Notes: generated from the sequence alone by a model not told the origin. Positions 44,701-55,036 are shown, counted from the stretch's first letter. The stretch: 64,000 bases of DNA from Diphasiastrum complanatum (GCA_029204225.1 CM055099.1:70443349-70507348), one strand, 5' to 3'. Numbers and translations are program-made.

Positions 44701-45699
44701 GATTACCTTCCTATCACCATCAAATGCCATTAAAGATGAAAAATACTCTTTATGATATGTCATATGAGAAGTGGCTCCACTATCAATCCACCAAGGATCA
44801 ATGTCTCCATGATTAGCCAACAAGCAAGATGACATAACAAAAGCATCATTTGAAAGAAGCTCATCCCCACCCTCATCAATAGTTAGATTGGTTTGCTTTT
44901 CCCCTTGATCCCTCTTTTTCTTAAAACAATCACTAGCAAAATGCCCTTTGACTCCACAATAGAAACATTTTAGCTTAGATCTATCCTTCTTTTTGCCAAA
45001 AGTAGAGTGCTCACCTTGGTCTTGCCCTTTAGACCAATTGCTTTTACCTTTGCCCTTGAACTTGCCTTTAGAGAACATTGCCTCCTCTTCTCCTCCTTGA
45101 GATGTAGAAGATGCTCCCACTCTTGCTTGCAACCTGAATTCTTCAGCCAACAAGACCTCTTGCAAGTCTCCAACACTTGGTAAACATTTTTGGATAGCAT
45201 AACTTTGAACAAGATTAGCATGATCATCCAACAAGCCATTGAGAATCACTTGAACAAGCTCCTCATTATTTATGCCATCATTAATGCATGCTAACTCATC
45301 ATTCAATGCTTTAACTCTCAAAACAAAAGCATGTCCATTCTCACTCTTCTTTTGCATACAAGAAAAGATTTGCCTTCTTAAAGTCAACACTCTAGAAGTA
45401 GACTTGGATTCATAAACCTTCTTCAAGGCTTCCCAAGCTTCACTAGATGATGTGCACTTACCAACCTCTTTGATAAGCTCATTTGTCACATTCATCTTGA
45501 TCATGTGAAGGGCTTTCTTTGCCCTCTTGTCATACCTCAATTGTTCTTGAGGTGCCAAAGGTCTCTCCTCCACACCTACAACAATATCCATCAACTCATT
45601 CATCTCAAGCAAAGACTCCATCCTTACTTTCCAAGTAGAATAGTTGAGGGAGGTAAGCCTATCATTGCTTTCCAACATGTAGCCTCCATTTGTAGCCAT
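41749..45699 (-). CDS. copia D gag-pol polyprotein, 1316 residues, intact
   Basis: A single frame with domains in the copia order. Gag (1-260) has the zinc knuckle C245-x2-C248-x4-H253-x4-C258. The protease has D306 in WWIDSGAT. The integrase has H439/H444/C473/C476, then D503, D565 (RSDNGGEY) and E601 (NGVAERKNRTL). The RT (about 805-1050) has D907 in QLDISNAFLNG and the IYVDD pair D994/D995. RNase H (about 1150-1285) has D1158, E1197 in SSSEAEY and D1234. The enzymes would copy the element's RNA in cytoplasmic particles and insert the cDNA. The ATG at 45697-45699 precedes a normal gag N-terminus (LNYSTWKVRMESLL), so the start is secure. The stop TGA lies inside the 3' LTR (41749-41751): the polypurine tract codes for the last residues EEGV. 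No damaged motif was seen. Confidence 0.96.
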   Translation of the reverse strand: MATNGGYMLESNDRLTSLNYSTWKVRMESLLEMNELMDIVVGVEERPLAPQEQLRYDKRAKKALHMIKMNVTNELIKEVGKCTSSSEAWEALKKVYESKSTSRVLTLRRQIFSCMQKKSENGHAFVLRVKALNDELACINDGINNEELVQVILNGLLDDHANLVQSYAIQKCLPSVGDLQEVLLAEEFRLQARVGASSTSQGGEEEAMFSKGKFKGKGKSNWSKGQDQGEHSTFGKKKDRSKLKCFYCGVKGHFASDCFKKKRDQGEKQTNLTIDEGGDELLSNDAFVMSSCLLANHGDIDPWWIDSGATSHMTYHKEYFSSLMAFDGDRKVIYTANDGECAIKGIGTIPISLSTNRNIELKDVLLIPSITKNLLSVSQMLDKGFKVEFDGDACLIKKGCSIIAKGKRQGKLFKLDACVVANQVGCMANEQMSIQEVWHKRMGHLNYKALEVIAKKEVVRGLPKSLTCLNHVCEECALSKSHRLPYTRSISRSKMPFSLLHSDIHGVTTISNGGAKMYVTFIDDFSRFCWVYLLKSKDEVFDVFVKFKVAIETQFTTKIKCLRSDNGGEYISNKFKAFCDEHGIKREYTCPRTPQQNGVAERKNRTLCESAKAMRLNANLPKPFWSDALLCANFLCNRWPSVVLEGKTPFEALFGTKPNVKFLRTFGCICYFNITLDDRTKEDPSSRKGIFVGYSEVSKAYRIYVPSIKKVFTSRDVIFDEGNIPKVVSSDDGVVATNVLDDNGVDDTLDVDVEEASSSQIPRRTPRHKVKPSRLTYDGKGKQVVDGSNYAFLTSFDVPSCVDEARQEEEWIQAMDLEFEALMKNNTWRLVELPKGKSAIGCKWIFKVKTNQDGSINKLKARLVAKGYAQEHGIDYEETFAPVAKMVSIRVIISLATLYGWDLWQLDISNAFLNGDLEEEVYMEQPESYVSHSKPNHVCFLQKSLYGLKQAPRSWYARLNSFLLSQNFTMSEYDHSLYFRISANDVTILLIYVDDIILSGGNKEDIEDIKKALKKEFEVHDLGLLSYILGIEVIRTSQITFISQEKYAISILNRFHMVDANPIDTPMESHVKLTIRGNERSFEDITLYRKLIGSLIYLTITRPDLSYCVGRLSQFMQDPSIEHWKLGKRILRYISGTKDFGIVYRGSSPNLFGFSDSDFAGDLMDRKSINAHAIFIGDGAISWMSKKQATISLSSSEAEYKALTSCTKEMVWIKRMIMELHLLDFSESPIIFCDNLSAQSLASNPVFHARSKHIEVAYHFVREQVLAKEIKLEHVPSKECVADIFTKALGKDLFFKHRTSLGVLSKSMLKLVEEGV
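41754..41763 (-). other. Polypurine tract of copia D
   Basis: Minus-strand GAAGAGGGAG directly abuts the LTR start TGTG and is also translated as part of gag-pol. Confidence 0.85.
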
Positions 45700-46296
45700 G
45701 TTGCAATGATTGATCTCTGATCTTTGACCTGTTCCAATGCACTAAGCACTCTCTTGAATCAACAAATGAAACACAAGAAGAAATCACAAAGATTTGGAAC
45801 CTAAAACCTTACTTTTTCTCTCTTTTCCTCACTTTTTCCTTAATTTTAGCCACTAGTTTTATGATTTCTTGATCAAACCAAGACCAAACCTCAATATACT
45901 TGCTTTTCCCTCACTCCTAAGATTGAAATACACTCTTGAATCATTCAGCAAACTGAAAATCAGAGGGTTACATCAATTTTGAAGTTTTTGACATGAAGAA
46001 GCAAGAAATTGAATCAAAAAACTATATGCTAGAATGGAAAACTAATAGGATCTTGTTGGATCTTGCATCTCCCTCTTTCCAAAACAATTTTTGTCTCCTT
46101 ATTCTGATAAGTACAGAGGGAATTCGCCCTACTTCAATTGAAATGCATACAAATGATGTTTTGATCACAAAGATCCAATTTCTACACATAAATCAACAAG
46201 ATTTTTAGCTAGAAACTTGATTGGAATGCTACAAAAGCAAACTCGCCCACAAATCTCTTCTAAATCTGGAAAAACCTGCACATTTGGCCGCCTAAT

Positions 46297-46308
46297 GCTC
46301 TGATACCA
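46297..46308 (-). other. Primer binding site of copia D
   Basis: TGGTATCAGAGC on the minus strand, with no gap between it and the 5' LTR end. Confidence 0.92.
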
Positions 46309-46961
46309 TGTGAAAAACTCAGATCCAAAAGATGCTAAAGTTTCATAAAGATCTTGGCCATGGAAGTTATGCACATCTAGATTGAAAAAATGATAGAAAT
46401 TGTGATGTTAAGCATACTAAACATCAACTAAACATCAAAATCTGATCATAAGCTTCCACAAACAGAAACTTGCTGTCCCTGTCCGTACTTCAGAGCCTAC
46501 AACCTGCATTTCACACGTGTGAAGCCATAGCAACAAAGAAATCACAATTCTAGTGGCTAGAATGCAAGATATGAACAAAAAAGTGAGAGAGAAGAAGATG
46601 GACCTTCAAAGAGCATAACATTCATTCAATAGAATGAAAATGAGATGTGTACATACTCGTGGAGATGGCTATTTATAGCAGCCATAGTGCCTCTTGGCCA
46701 CTTGTCTTATGATAGGCTAAAATTGGGGTCCAATAGGATTCACCCATATACCTAGAAATTTGGTCAAATAGGAATGCACCAAATTATGAGCCAATAGAAG
46801 AGCTCCACACTCGACCTCCTCTAATTAATGTGACCTCAAAAGTAGTGTACACATACTTTGGGCCTCTACATACATGTATGAACCTATCTCTAACTTTTAT
46901 TTGGCCATAGGCCTACAAAATCTCAAGTTAGGAAAATACTACTAGTTGACAATTTTTCACA
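46309..46961 (-). repeat. 5' LTR of copia D
   Basis: 653 bp, read as identical to 41101-41753. The sense TATA box is at 46669-46678. The leader between the primer site and the gag ATG is about 600 bases. Confidence 0.97.
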
Positions 46962-46966
46962 ATGAC

Positions 46967-47860
46967 TGATTCAGGCCATGTGCACTACCTTCTGGAAATT
47001 GAGATAACGAGAGATAGAGCGAAGAGAAGTATCACACTAAGTCAAGAAAGATATCTAACCAGTGTATTTTACAGGTATGGCATAGAAAATTGCAAGTCAA
47101 TAGACTTGCCTATGGACCCATGATTCAAATTGTCAAAGGATATGTGCTCAAAAACTGATACAGAGAAGAGAGAGATGTGCAAATACCCCTATCAGTCGAT
47201 AATCGGATCGATCATGTATGTCATGGTCTGCACCAGACCTAATCTAGCATTTACAGTCATCACATTGTCATAGTTTATGTCAAATCCCCCGGCCTACCTC
47301 ACCGGAAGGCTCTACTCAGAGCACTAAGATACATTCAAGCCACTAAGTACTATGGTTTGTGTTATCATGGAAATATAGAGGATGCTTTGACATTACTTAC
47401 TTATTCTAACTCTGATTGGCCTGGTAATGTGGACACAAGAAAATTCACATTTGGCTATCTTTGCTTTCTAGCAGGAGGACCCATTTCATGGAATAGTCAA
47501 AAGCAAAATGCATTTCTTTGTCCTCCACAGAATCAGAATATGTCGTAGCTACCTCTACAGTGAAAGAAATTATTTGGCTCAAAAGATTGCTTTAGGATCT
47601 TATGATCTCTCAAATCGGTCCAACTATACAATCAGAGCTGCATTGCTCTATTTCTGAACCAATGAACTCACTCTAGAACTAAACACATTGAAGTTCAATT
47701 TCATTTTCTTAGAGAGAAAGTTCAGAATAAAGATGTCAAATTAAGTTATTGTCCTACTGCCAGTATGTTGGCTAATATCTTGACTAAGCCTTTGTCAAGA
47801 AAAAAGCATGTTACATTATGTAGCTTGCTCAATTTATTTTCAAAATCCTAGGAGTTAAGC
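46967..47860 (+). pseudogene. copia C pol, second part: RT end and RNase H
   Basis: It resumes directly after element D with DSGHVHYLLEIEITRDR, then LSQERYLTSVFYRYGIENC, then RNase H: SNSDWPGNVDTRKFTFGYL, GGPISWNSQKQN, a broken SST-x-SEYV segment and SRTKHIEVQFHFL with the final LTKPLS. Frameshifts occur near 47130, 47270, 47520 and 47640. It is followed immediately by the polypurine tract. Confidence 0.85.
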
Positions 47861-47871
47861 TTAAGGGGGGA
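47861..47871 (+). other. Polypurine tract of copia C
   Basis: TTAAGGGGGGA directly before the 3' LTR start TGTTAG. Confidence 0.85.
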
Positions 47872-48847
47872 TGTTAGAATCAAGCATCACTCCAACTCAC
47901 CAGAATTTGACTAATCGGTATTCGAGTCATCAGAGCACGAATCATTTGAGTTCGTCATAAGCACCAGTACACTATGTAAATATACACACTCTTTCTCTAC
48001 ACCAACATTGTAGCCTTACCCTCTAAAGTCGAACGTCTGTGCAATCAACCAATTGGAGCAGAAGTAGGATTGACGATGAACTCTTCGAGTTCGAGGTCTT
48101 CGAGTTCTTCATCTTCTTCTTCAACCTCGTTTGAAATCAAGTTCTTCGAGTTCGAGGTCCACATCATCCACATTGCCCCATCTGTTGCAGACCACGTCAC
48201 AGTTCACTTCAGTATTTCTCAATAACTATGTTGTTTCACGCTCGTTGCCCACATAGTTATTGTAACTATTCCATGTATATATACATAATGACAACTCAAG
48301 TAGATGATGATGAGACATTTGCATGCAAGTGGAGAAGAGTGAATAAGAGTTCCTGCGTGAACTCCATTGTGTCTACATTATCTGATTCCTCATAGTCAGA
48401 GATAATTGAGAGAGTGAAAGCTATTCAAGAAATAGAGATAGTTATTTAATCTGTAGCTAGCTAAGTAAGATCACTGTACACAGTGCTTCACTACTATGAA
48501 CCATTCTTGGACACAAGATCGTGATCTGATCGTTGTATTCACAACAGCTTAATTCAAATTCTCTATTCTTCTTATGTGTATTGCACTACGAATGCCTTCT
48601 GATCAATTTTCTTTCTCAATTGACACACACTCAATTCGGAATGTCTAATCTCGAAGGAAGCATGGCTATCTCAGACGTCTAATTGTTTTGCTCCCTTCGT
48701 GGTTGTCTCTGACACCTACCAAGACATTCCTTTATTCGATCTAAGTCAATGTTGATTTTGTAGTTTGGTAAAGATCATGTTAAAATTCTCTATGTTGGAG
48801 CTGTATTTCTTATTCTGCACCTAATTTATTCGAGAGCACCCCCAACA
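47872..48847 (+). repeat. 3' LTR of copia C
   Basis: It begins TGTTAGAATCAAGCATCACT and ends CACCCCCAACA. It pairs with 38986-39957. Confidence 0.92.
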
Positions 48848-48852
48848 TTTGA

Positions 48853-50400
48853 GAGGGTCTACAAAATTTATTCCAAATGCCTACTCATACTAACTCCTAC
48901 ATGGTCATTCCATCACTTTACCATGAGGCTCACGTGATTTCTAATTGTTGTCTTAGCTAGCATTTCTCGGCTCTCATTCTCGTCCTCTTATTCTTCTCTC
49001 AAAGACCTCCTCAGTCTAAGGTGAGAGGTGCTCTTAGAATAGCTTTGGCCCAGCATCTTGGGGATTCCTCATAATCAACCTACATCACCCTCCCCTAATC
49101 TATTGCAGGACCCACTGCAACACATATTGAATGATATCACGTTCGCTTTGGCACTTGGAAAAGCATAGATCTTCTTTCGCTTGCGTAAAACCAAGTGTTT
49201 ATTTCTCACAAATTTTTCTTGCAAAACTGAGGTCTCTCAATGACTCTTTACATTCTAGCACGCTTGAGAACTTCTTGCGTATTCTACTCATCTTGTCGCC
49301 TCATGGAGTGTCTTTTTCTCCCCAGGGTTTCAAATACTTGGAAACATAATTTATTCTCAAAAGGTAGTGGCCCGAGGTAGTGTTGCACTCTTTTGATGAA
49401 TCCGAACTTCTGCCAGTCTTCCACCATCATGACATAATGAGAGGACATGAACGCCGCTCTATAATAGAGTTAGGCCGTCATTTGGTGGTCTTCTTCTGAC
49501 TGGGGGGCTACGCTGGAAATGATCTTTATAAAACCTAAACCTCGATCCCAAAAGCATTCTTGAATCATAAGAAAGGCTATAGATAGACAATATTCAACGC
49601 TTTCTCATACGCATAAGTCAGCGCTAGACTTGTATTTGTGGCCAAAGTCTAGCAGTTACAACCTCAAATCATTGATCAATGAGCTCTCCGAAACCTCTGG
49701 AATAACTGGCCAGCTGACATCTTTCCTTCGTGGTCATTCCGCTGGCCATGGATTTCTTCTCTTGATTGGCATATAAAAGGGGTCAACCCTCTTCCAACAT
49801 GGTGCTCTTAAATATTCTTGTAGCCTCCTACTATCCTTCAGAACCTTGTTTTGCCATTCTAGTTGGGACTGCAAGGCGGCAATAATTTCGGCCCTCATGG
49901 AATATTGGCTCTGGTCGAGGTCGTCTTTTTCGCTCCTCATGCTTCAAGGGTATTTTCTCTCGAATTTCTCTTACTCTCGTGCATCGGCCATATGGGTCTT
50001 GGCTCAATTGGTTGGGTCGCCTTTGGTTGTTTCGGCTGCTTTGCCAGATATTCATCCAGCGCTTTGGCGCCCTTATCTTCTTCTCTGGCCCTTGCACTTG
50101 TTGAGGGCTCAACTTCACCCAGTTGAAACCGGTAGCTCGTGGTGAAAATCTTCGGTGGTCTGGTTGATCAGCCTGGGGGTCGTCAAACTCTCCAACGTCA
50201 GTGTTAGTTTCAGGGAGGTAAGGTGGGCTATAATCTGGTGAAGATGGCATGAAGGTGATGGGTTTACCAAGAATGGGATTCTCAACAAGGTTGTACGCAG
50301 AGCTGGGAGAGCTAAGTTGTTTTACGAACTCATCCCGTCGGGCCTTGTACATCTCTGGAGGCCCTTGGTGCGGTCTCAGAAATCGACTTAGAGGGGGATG
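48853..50400 (-). pseudogene. Gag-like retroelement remnant
   Basis: The minus strand has an open frame at 50352-49831 (MYKARRDEFVKQL, a Pro/Ser/Asp-rich part, then Arg-rich KHEERKRRPRP). It overlaps another at 49940-49734 (YSMRAEIIAALQSQLEWQNK, RVDPFYMPIKRRNPWPAE) by a frame change. Composition and order suggest gag of a gypsy-type element, but no zinc knuckle or enzyme is present. The stretch from 49.7 down to 48.9 kb is more decayed. Confidence 0.35.
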
Positions 50401-50459
50401 GAAGAATGATGGCTGGGGAACCGATGTACAACATCTAGCAATCCTCTAGCAACATGCTG

Positions 50460-51187
50460 ATGGCTTGACTTAAATGGTTTCCTAGTCTGTTTACCAACTA
50501 GACAGTCTTGACAAACAGGTAACTTGACTTTTTTGCGAGAATAGTCAAAATCAAGAACAATAGATTGTCTAGACATTCATTGTACCATAGCATAATTTAA
50601 ATGACCAAGTCTATAATGCCAACGTAAACCTTTATTTGAATGAATTGAAGTACTCAGAGCCTGACTAGAGGCAGAAAAGCAATGACTCAATTTATACAAG
50701 TATCCATGCCTCTTTCCGAGTGCTAGGATCTTGCCTATCCTATCAACTACTTTACAGTGATCACATTTGAATTATACTATGTGTCCTAGATCTGTGATTC
50801 TGCTTACAGAGAACAGATTTGATAGATTTGGTACATAAAGGACTTTAGAGAGTAGCTTAGATTGATCATTTGCAAAGCATAATCTTATAGTGCCTTCACC
50901 TTTAATAGGTTGTGTGCTATTGTCGCCAAGGTGAACAAATTTTTGAGTATTGTAAGGTGTATAGGACTCGCAATAGCCAATGAAACTAGTCCTATGCTGA
51001 GTGGCTCCGGAATCCAGGAACCAAGAACTGTCGCCAGATGCTCCTTGATGGTTGGTCATGAAGGCATCATGATCCGCTTCTTGAATAGGCTGTGGAGCTT
51101 TTGCAGCTGCATTTGCCACTTGATTTGACTGCCCCTTGTTGTTGTTCTTCGCTTGAAGTATTCGACAGTCTTGTATTTTGTGGTTGT
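50460..51187 (-). pseudogene. copia A gag end, protease and pre-integrase
   Basis: From 51187 downward: the CCHC knuckle remainder CKRNNHKIQDC, a linker, the protease motif SWFLDSGATQHRTS, then KFVHLGDNSTQPIKGEGTI and SKLLSKVLYVPNL. A shifted frame continues with the pre-integrase segment LPVCQDCLVGKQTRKPF (50576-50460). The open frame runs in from copia B RT sequence without a stop, producing a chimeric reading frame (51326-50772). Confidence 0.8.
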
Positions 51188-53217
51188 TTCGTTTGCAGAG
51201 CGCTTTCTTCAAGAGACATACTTTGTTTTCCTGTCCCTTCGCTACAAAGCCTTCAGGTTGATCCATGAACACCTCTTCTTCTAACTCACCATTTAGAAAA
51301 GCAGATTTCACATCCATCTGATGCAAAGGCCAACCAAAATGTGAAGCTAAAGCAACAAGTAGACGTAGAGTATTCCACTTATATACCAGCGCAGAGTCTC
51401 CTCATAGTCGATGCCTTTACTTTGTGCATACCCTTTGATCACTAATCTTGCCTTTTGCTTTGCTATACTTCCATCTGCATGGCACTTAGTCCTATAGACC
51501 CATTTGCAACCAATGGGTTTCTTGCCAACTGGTGGTTCTACTAAGTCCCATGTGCTATGCTTAGCAATTGACTCCATCTCCTCTCCCATGGCCTTGACCC
51601 AAATGTCATCATCCTTCACTTCACCATAAGTCGAAGGTTCTTTGCTTTGAATAATGCTAGATAAGAGAGCATAATTTGCTTCATACCTTTCAGGTTGTGT
51701 CTTCTCTCTTGTTGATCTTTGTAGCTCTCCCTGGCTAGATGATCCTGGAAAGTCATCCATGTCGCGGCTCTCCAACAATCTCTCAAACCACTTAGGGAGC
51801 TTCCTGTCAGATGATCGGCTTCTTGGTGAAAATGTATCCCACGGTACATCCTTCTCCTTGCGTTTGTCACCTGCAACTTCAATCCTTCTTGTACCAAAAG
51901 GTTTGTCTCTACCTCTCCAACCTGTCTCTTGAGGTTGAGTAGTAGTATCTTGAGATGTATCCTCATGTTCATCACTCGGAAGGTCAATGAATGGATCATC
52001 ATCAGGTGGTATCCTCACTATACCATCTTTCTTACTGGATGTATCTATCTTCTCAGCATCCTCGTCTTCATACATCTTGGATTCATCAAAGATAACATCA
52101 CGACTTACATGGATTTTGTTTTCCACTGGATCAAAACATCTATAGCCCTTCACACGTTCATTATATCCTAGGAATATACACTTGATAGCTTTCACATCAA
52201 GTTTACGTCTCTCTTCCTTAGGAATGTGTACAAAGGCCTTACATCCAAATATTCGCAAGTGGTTCACCTTTGGCTTCTTCTTCGTGAATGTTTCCTCAGG
52301 TGTTATCTTTGGTATGGCAATGGCAGGACTTCTATTTTGAAGATATATTGCCGTACTGCATGCTTCTGACCAAAAATATTTTTTTAGTTTCATCTCAGTT
52401 CGCATAGATTTGGCACTTTCCACAATTGTACGATTCTTGAGCTCAGCTACACCATTGAGAGCAGGAGTATGAGCTTGTGTAAATTGTCTTTTAATCCCAC
52501 ATTGATCACAAAGATCATTGAAGTCATTAGACTTGTACTCACCTCCACTATCTGATCTTAGGACTTTGATCTTCCTACCTGTCTGATTTTCGACCAATGC
52601 TTTGAAGATTTCTTCTTTAAGAAGTAGATCCATGTCTTACGTGACATATCATCAATAAAGCTCATGAAATAGAAGGCTTTACCTAAGGACATGGTCCTCA
52701 TAGGCCCGCATAAATATGTGTGGATTAAATCCAGGATGTTCTTTGCTCTTGCAACACCACCTTTATTGAACTTCTCTCGATGCTGCTTCCCATATACACA
52801 TGATTCACACATCGATTTCAAGTGATCTTCTATAGTAGGCAATCTTATTACCATCTCCAATTTCCTCATCAAACTGAGGCTTCCCAAGTTCGAGTGACCA
52901 AGCCTCTTATGCCACAACTTAGTTTGCGATGGAATGGATGACACAAGTCCATGTTGCCCCTTGATAGTAGCATTCAACCTGTACAATTTTGTATTGGGCT
53001 CCCTTACTCCATCCGCAATAACTTTGAACTTTTGGTTCACATCCTTCACAAAGAAATGATCATGGGCAAATTCTACTTTCAACTTTTGATCAGTAATGAC
53101 TCCAACAGAAAATAGATTTTTCTTCAAACCTGGTACGTAAAGTACCTCCCTGATCATCCAACTTTTGCCATCAGGTAGTTGGATTGAAACAGTGCCTATC
53201 CCCTTGATCTTGCACAC
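51187..53217 (-). pseudogene. copia B pol: integrase and start of reverse transcriptase
   Basis: Three overlapping open segments. 53217-52558 starts just after the protease active site (KIKGIGTVSIQLPDGKS). It has LYVPGLKKNLFSVG, the zinc-binding WHKRLGHSN and CESCVYGKQHR, and FIDDMSRKTWIYFL. 52633-51347 has the core motifs LRSDSGGEY and NGVAELKNRTI, the integrase C-terminus (LRIFGCKAFVHIPKEERRKL) and the RT start (CKWVYRTKC, KARLVIKGYAQ, IDYEETL). 51326-51190 has MDVKSAFLNGELEEEVFMDQ. Frames change at about 52600 and 51350. Two positions in otherwise conserved motifs differ from the norm: S for N in RSDNGGEY and L for R in AERKNRT. Confidence 0.85.
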
Positions 53218-53621
53218 CTCACCATTGTCTTGATTATGGTCATGTACGTCTGAATGTGCTCTCCTTGCTCCATGCAGGCACTATTCAGCTTTGACTCCAG
53301 AAACATGATTCTTGACGAATTTGATGTCTCGAACTGCTCCTTTAGCACATCCCATGCCTGTCTGGGTGTAACAACATCACAAATGTGGGTAATGACGTGA
53401 TCCTTCACTGACAAGTTAATGAAGGTCAAAGCTTTTCTCATCTTTTTGTCGAACACTTTGATATCCGCTTCATTTGGCGGCCTTCTCTCATCACCTGTGA
53501 CGACTTCCCACACGTCTTTCTCCATCAATATGTTTTTCATTTTGAATTTCCACACTGCATAGTTGGAAATCCCGTCCAATTTGCTACTTTCACTCAAAAT
53601 GGACTCTCCCATGTTTGCCAT
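53196..53621 (-). pseudogene. copia B gag, N-terminal half, fused by deletion to post-protease sequence
   Basis: Frame of 141 residues: LDGISNYAVWKFKMKNIL, VKDHVITHICDVVTPRQAWD, QFETSNSSRIMFLESKL. It runs to TIIKTMV and then continues into what is normally the region just after the protease active site (GEVCKIKGIGTV in another frame). The second half of gag, the zinc knuckle and the D-S-G motif were removed by an internal deletion near 53225. Confidence 0.8.
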
Positions 53622-54197
53622 CGCAAAACTGCTTGAAACTTCTATCGTAGGCTAAAAACAGTATGCGGAGGCCAACTGTGATGTCAGATGATGACTTGCA
53701 CTTTTTCTCTTACCAGGCCACTTGTCGTTTTTCCACCAATTTGAAAGCAAAACGGTTCAGAATAGAGAGAAATCTCTGATTTTGTGCTCCCAAACCCCAT
53801 ACCAAGATTTTTTTACACAAATATTTTCTTGGCTTCCAATTCACAGTGTTCTGATAGGCCTATCCTCTTGCTTTGAGGTCGTCCTACTGCTTGAAGTCTG
53901 ATGCTTCAATCTGTTTGTCAAACGGTGTCCGATTGAATGCACACTGACTGCAAACACCAAATAGCTTGCTTCGGAATTTCAAAATTCCGTTTGTTGAGGT
54001 TCTGATTTAGCCGACAACCCTTGTCTCTCAATCCTCACACAGTCTCAAGCTCACCAAGCTTTTGTGTACCAAACTCTCTACACTAGTGTTTCTCCTTCCA
54101 TCAGTCTTCAACCCGCCGTAAACCCCAAACTCTCAAAAGACAATTCTCCCGAAGCTCTCCTCAACGACGATGTTGTACTGTGTATACTCCCTGTACG

Positions 54198-54209
54198 GCT
54201 CTGATACCA
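54198..54209 (-). other. Primer binding site of copia B
   Basis: TGGTATCAGAGC on the minus strand, two bases from the presumed LTR end. Confidence 0.8.
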
Positions 54210-54211
54210 AC

Positions 54212-54470
54212 TTAGAATTTGCTTTGCACAGGAACACAGATCATGCTACACAGTAACACAAACAAAAAACACTCTCCACAACAAGCTCACATAGCAACTG
54301 TATTTCTCAAAACGAAATTACATTGTACATATAGTTGTTCACTCAGGCAACCCATGCATGACCCAGGTTGTCGTTGGCGGGACGCGTGTCCCGTCAACTT
54401 GCCTTGTGGTGAGGCCAACTGATCCTTATCAACTGATAGGACCCACAGTACAGTAGCACAATGATTCTAA
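54212..54470 (-). repeat. 5' LTR of copia B (259 bp), unusual ends
   Basis: On the plus strand it runs from TTAGAATTTGC to ATGATTCTAA, so the ends form the inverted repeat TTAGAAT/ATTCTAA rather than TG...CA. The inner end is fixed by the primer site, the outer end by this symmetry and by the resumption of copia A gag. With no second LTR present, the boundaries are provisional. Confidence 0.55.
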
Positions 54471-54479
54471 TTTAGATAT

Positions 54480-54879
54480 AGCTCAGGGTCTTGAATTGAT
54501 TAATGTGATTCAGCAGAGAATCACCATTCGTCATCTTGAGAGAGTAAAATTTCTTCCTGAGATGTAGCTTGGAAGCTATATCTCGCACTTTGTATAGTGT
54601 GCTCAAGATGTCCCAGACTTCTTTCGATGTCTGAGCCTCAGATACATGTCCGATCTGGGTATCCATGATTTTGAGGATGATTAGCGCGAAAGCCTTTCCA
54701 TCCTCCAGCTTCCATCTGGCGATTGCCGCATCGTCCGCTTTAGGTTTCCCTTTTGCACCTGTAACAACGTCGTACAATTCTTTTGCCATTAGTATAGTTT
54801 TCATCTTAAATTTTCACGGATGGTAATTGGGTCCATCAAGCTTGTCCATGATAGGACTGGCTTTCCCTTGGGAATCCAT
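54480..54879 (-). pseudogene. copia A gag N-terminus (right copy)
   Basis: From the ATG at 54877-54879: MDSQGKASPIMDKLDG, then NYHP followed by TGA where the family has Trp (LWKFKMK in the left copy). It continues MKTILMAKELYDVVTGAKGK, KAFALIILKIMDTQIGH and INQFKTL, where copia B begins. Confidence 0.8.
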
Positions 54880-55024
54880 GTGGAAGAATTAGTCTAAGTG
54901 ATAGGAGAAACTATCAGTGACTTAAGTATGAAAATCTGATACTAAAATTACAAAACAAGAAAACAATTACTCTATCAGCTAGTAGAGTCTTGTACTGTGG
55001 AAGCTTATCAGGCTACGAAAATGA

Positions 55025-55036
55025 GCTCTGATACCA
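55025..55036 (-). other. Primer binding site of copia A, right copy
   Basis: A perfect TGGTATCAGAGC on the minus strand, directly next to the LTR end CCAACA. Confidence 0.88.

Larger units (their letters stand above)
41101..46961 (-). mobile_element. Ty1/copia element D, intact and young, ATGAC target duplication
   Basis: A full-length 5861-bp element on the minus strand. Its 653-bp LTRs (41101-41753 and 46309-46961) read as identical. They carry terminal inverted repeats TGTGAAAAA/TTTTTCACA and are flanked by perfect ATGAC duplications (41096-41100, 46962-46966). It has a primer site, a polypurine tract and one uninterrupted gag-pol frame. All features required for autonomous retrotransposition are visible. 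It landed in the RT of copia C. Confidence 0.97.
38986..48847 (+). mobile_element. Ty1/copia element C, decayed, containing nested element D
   Basis: The LTR pair is 38986-39957 (972 bp) and 47872-48847 (976 bp), both TGTT...CCCCAACA. The flanking 5-mers TTTAA (38981-38985) and TTTGA (48848-48852) are probably a target duplication with one change. A primer site lies at 39961 and a polypurine tract at 47861. The internal part starts almost directly in the integrase C-terminal region, so gag, protease and the integrase core have been deleted. Copia D (41101-46961) interrupts its RT. Confidence 0.9.
51187..54470 (-). mobile_element. Ty1/copia element B, truncated, inserted in copia A
   Basis: It has a 5' LTR (54212-54470), a primer site (54198-54209), a leader, gag, integrase and RT start. 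It ends abruptly at about 51187 inside RT, fused to copia A gag. RNase H and the 3' LTR are gone. The family is distinct from A, C and D. Confidence 0.8.
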
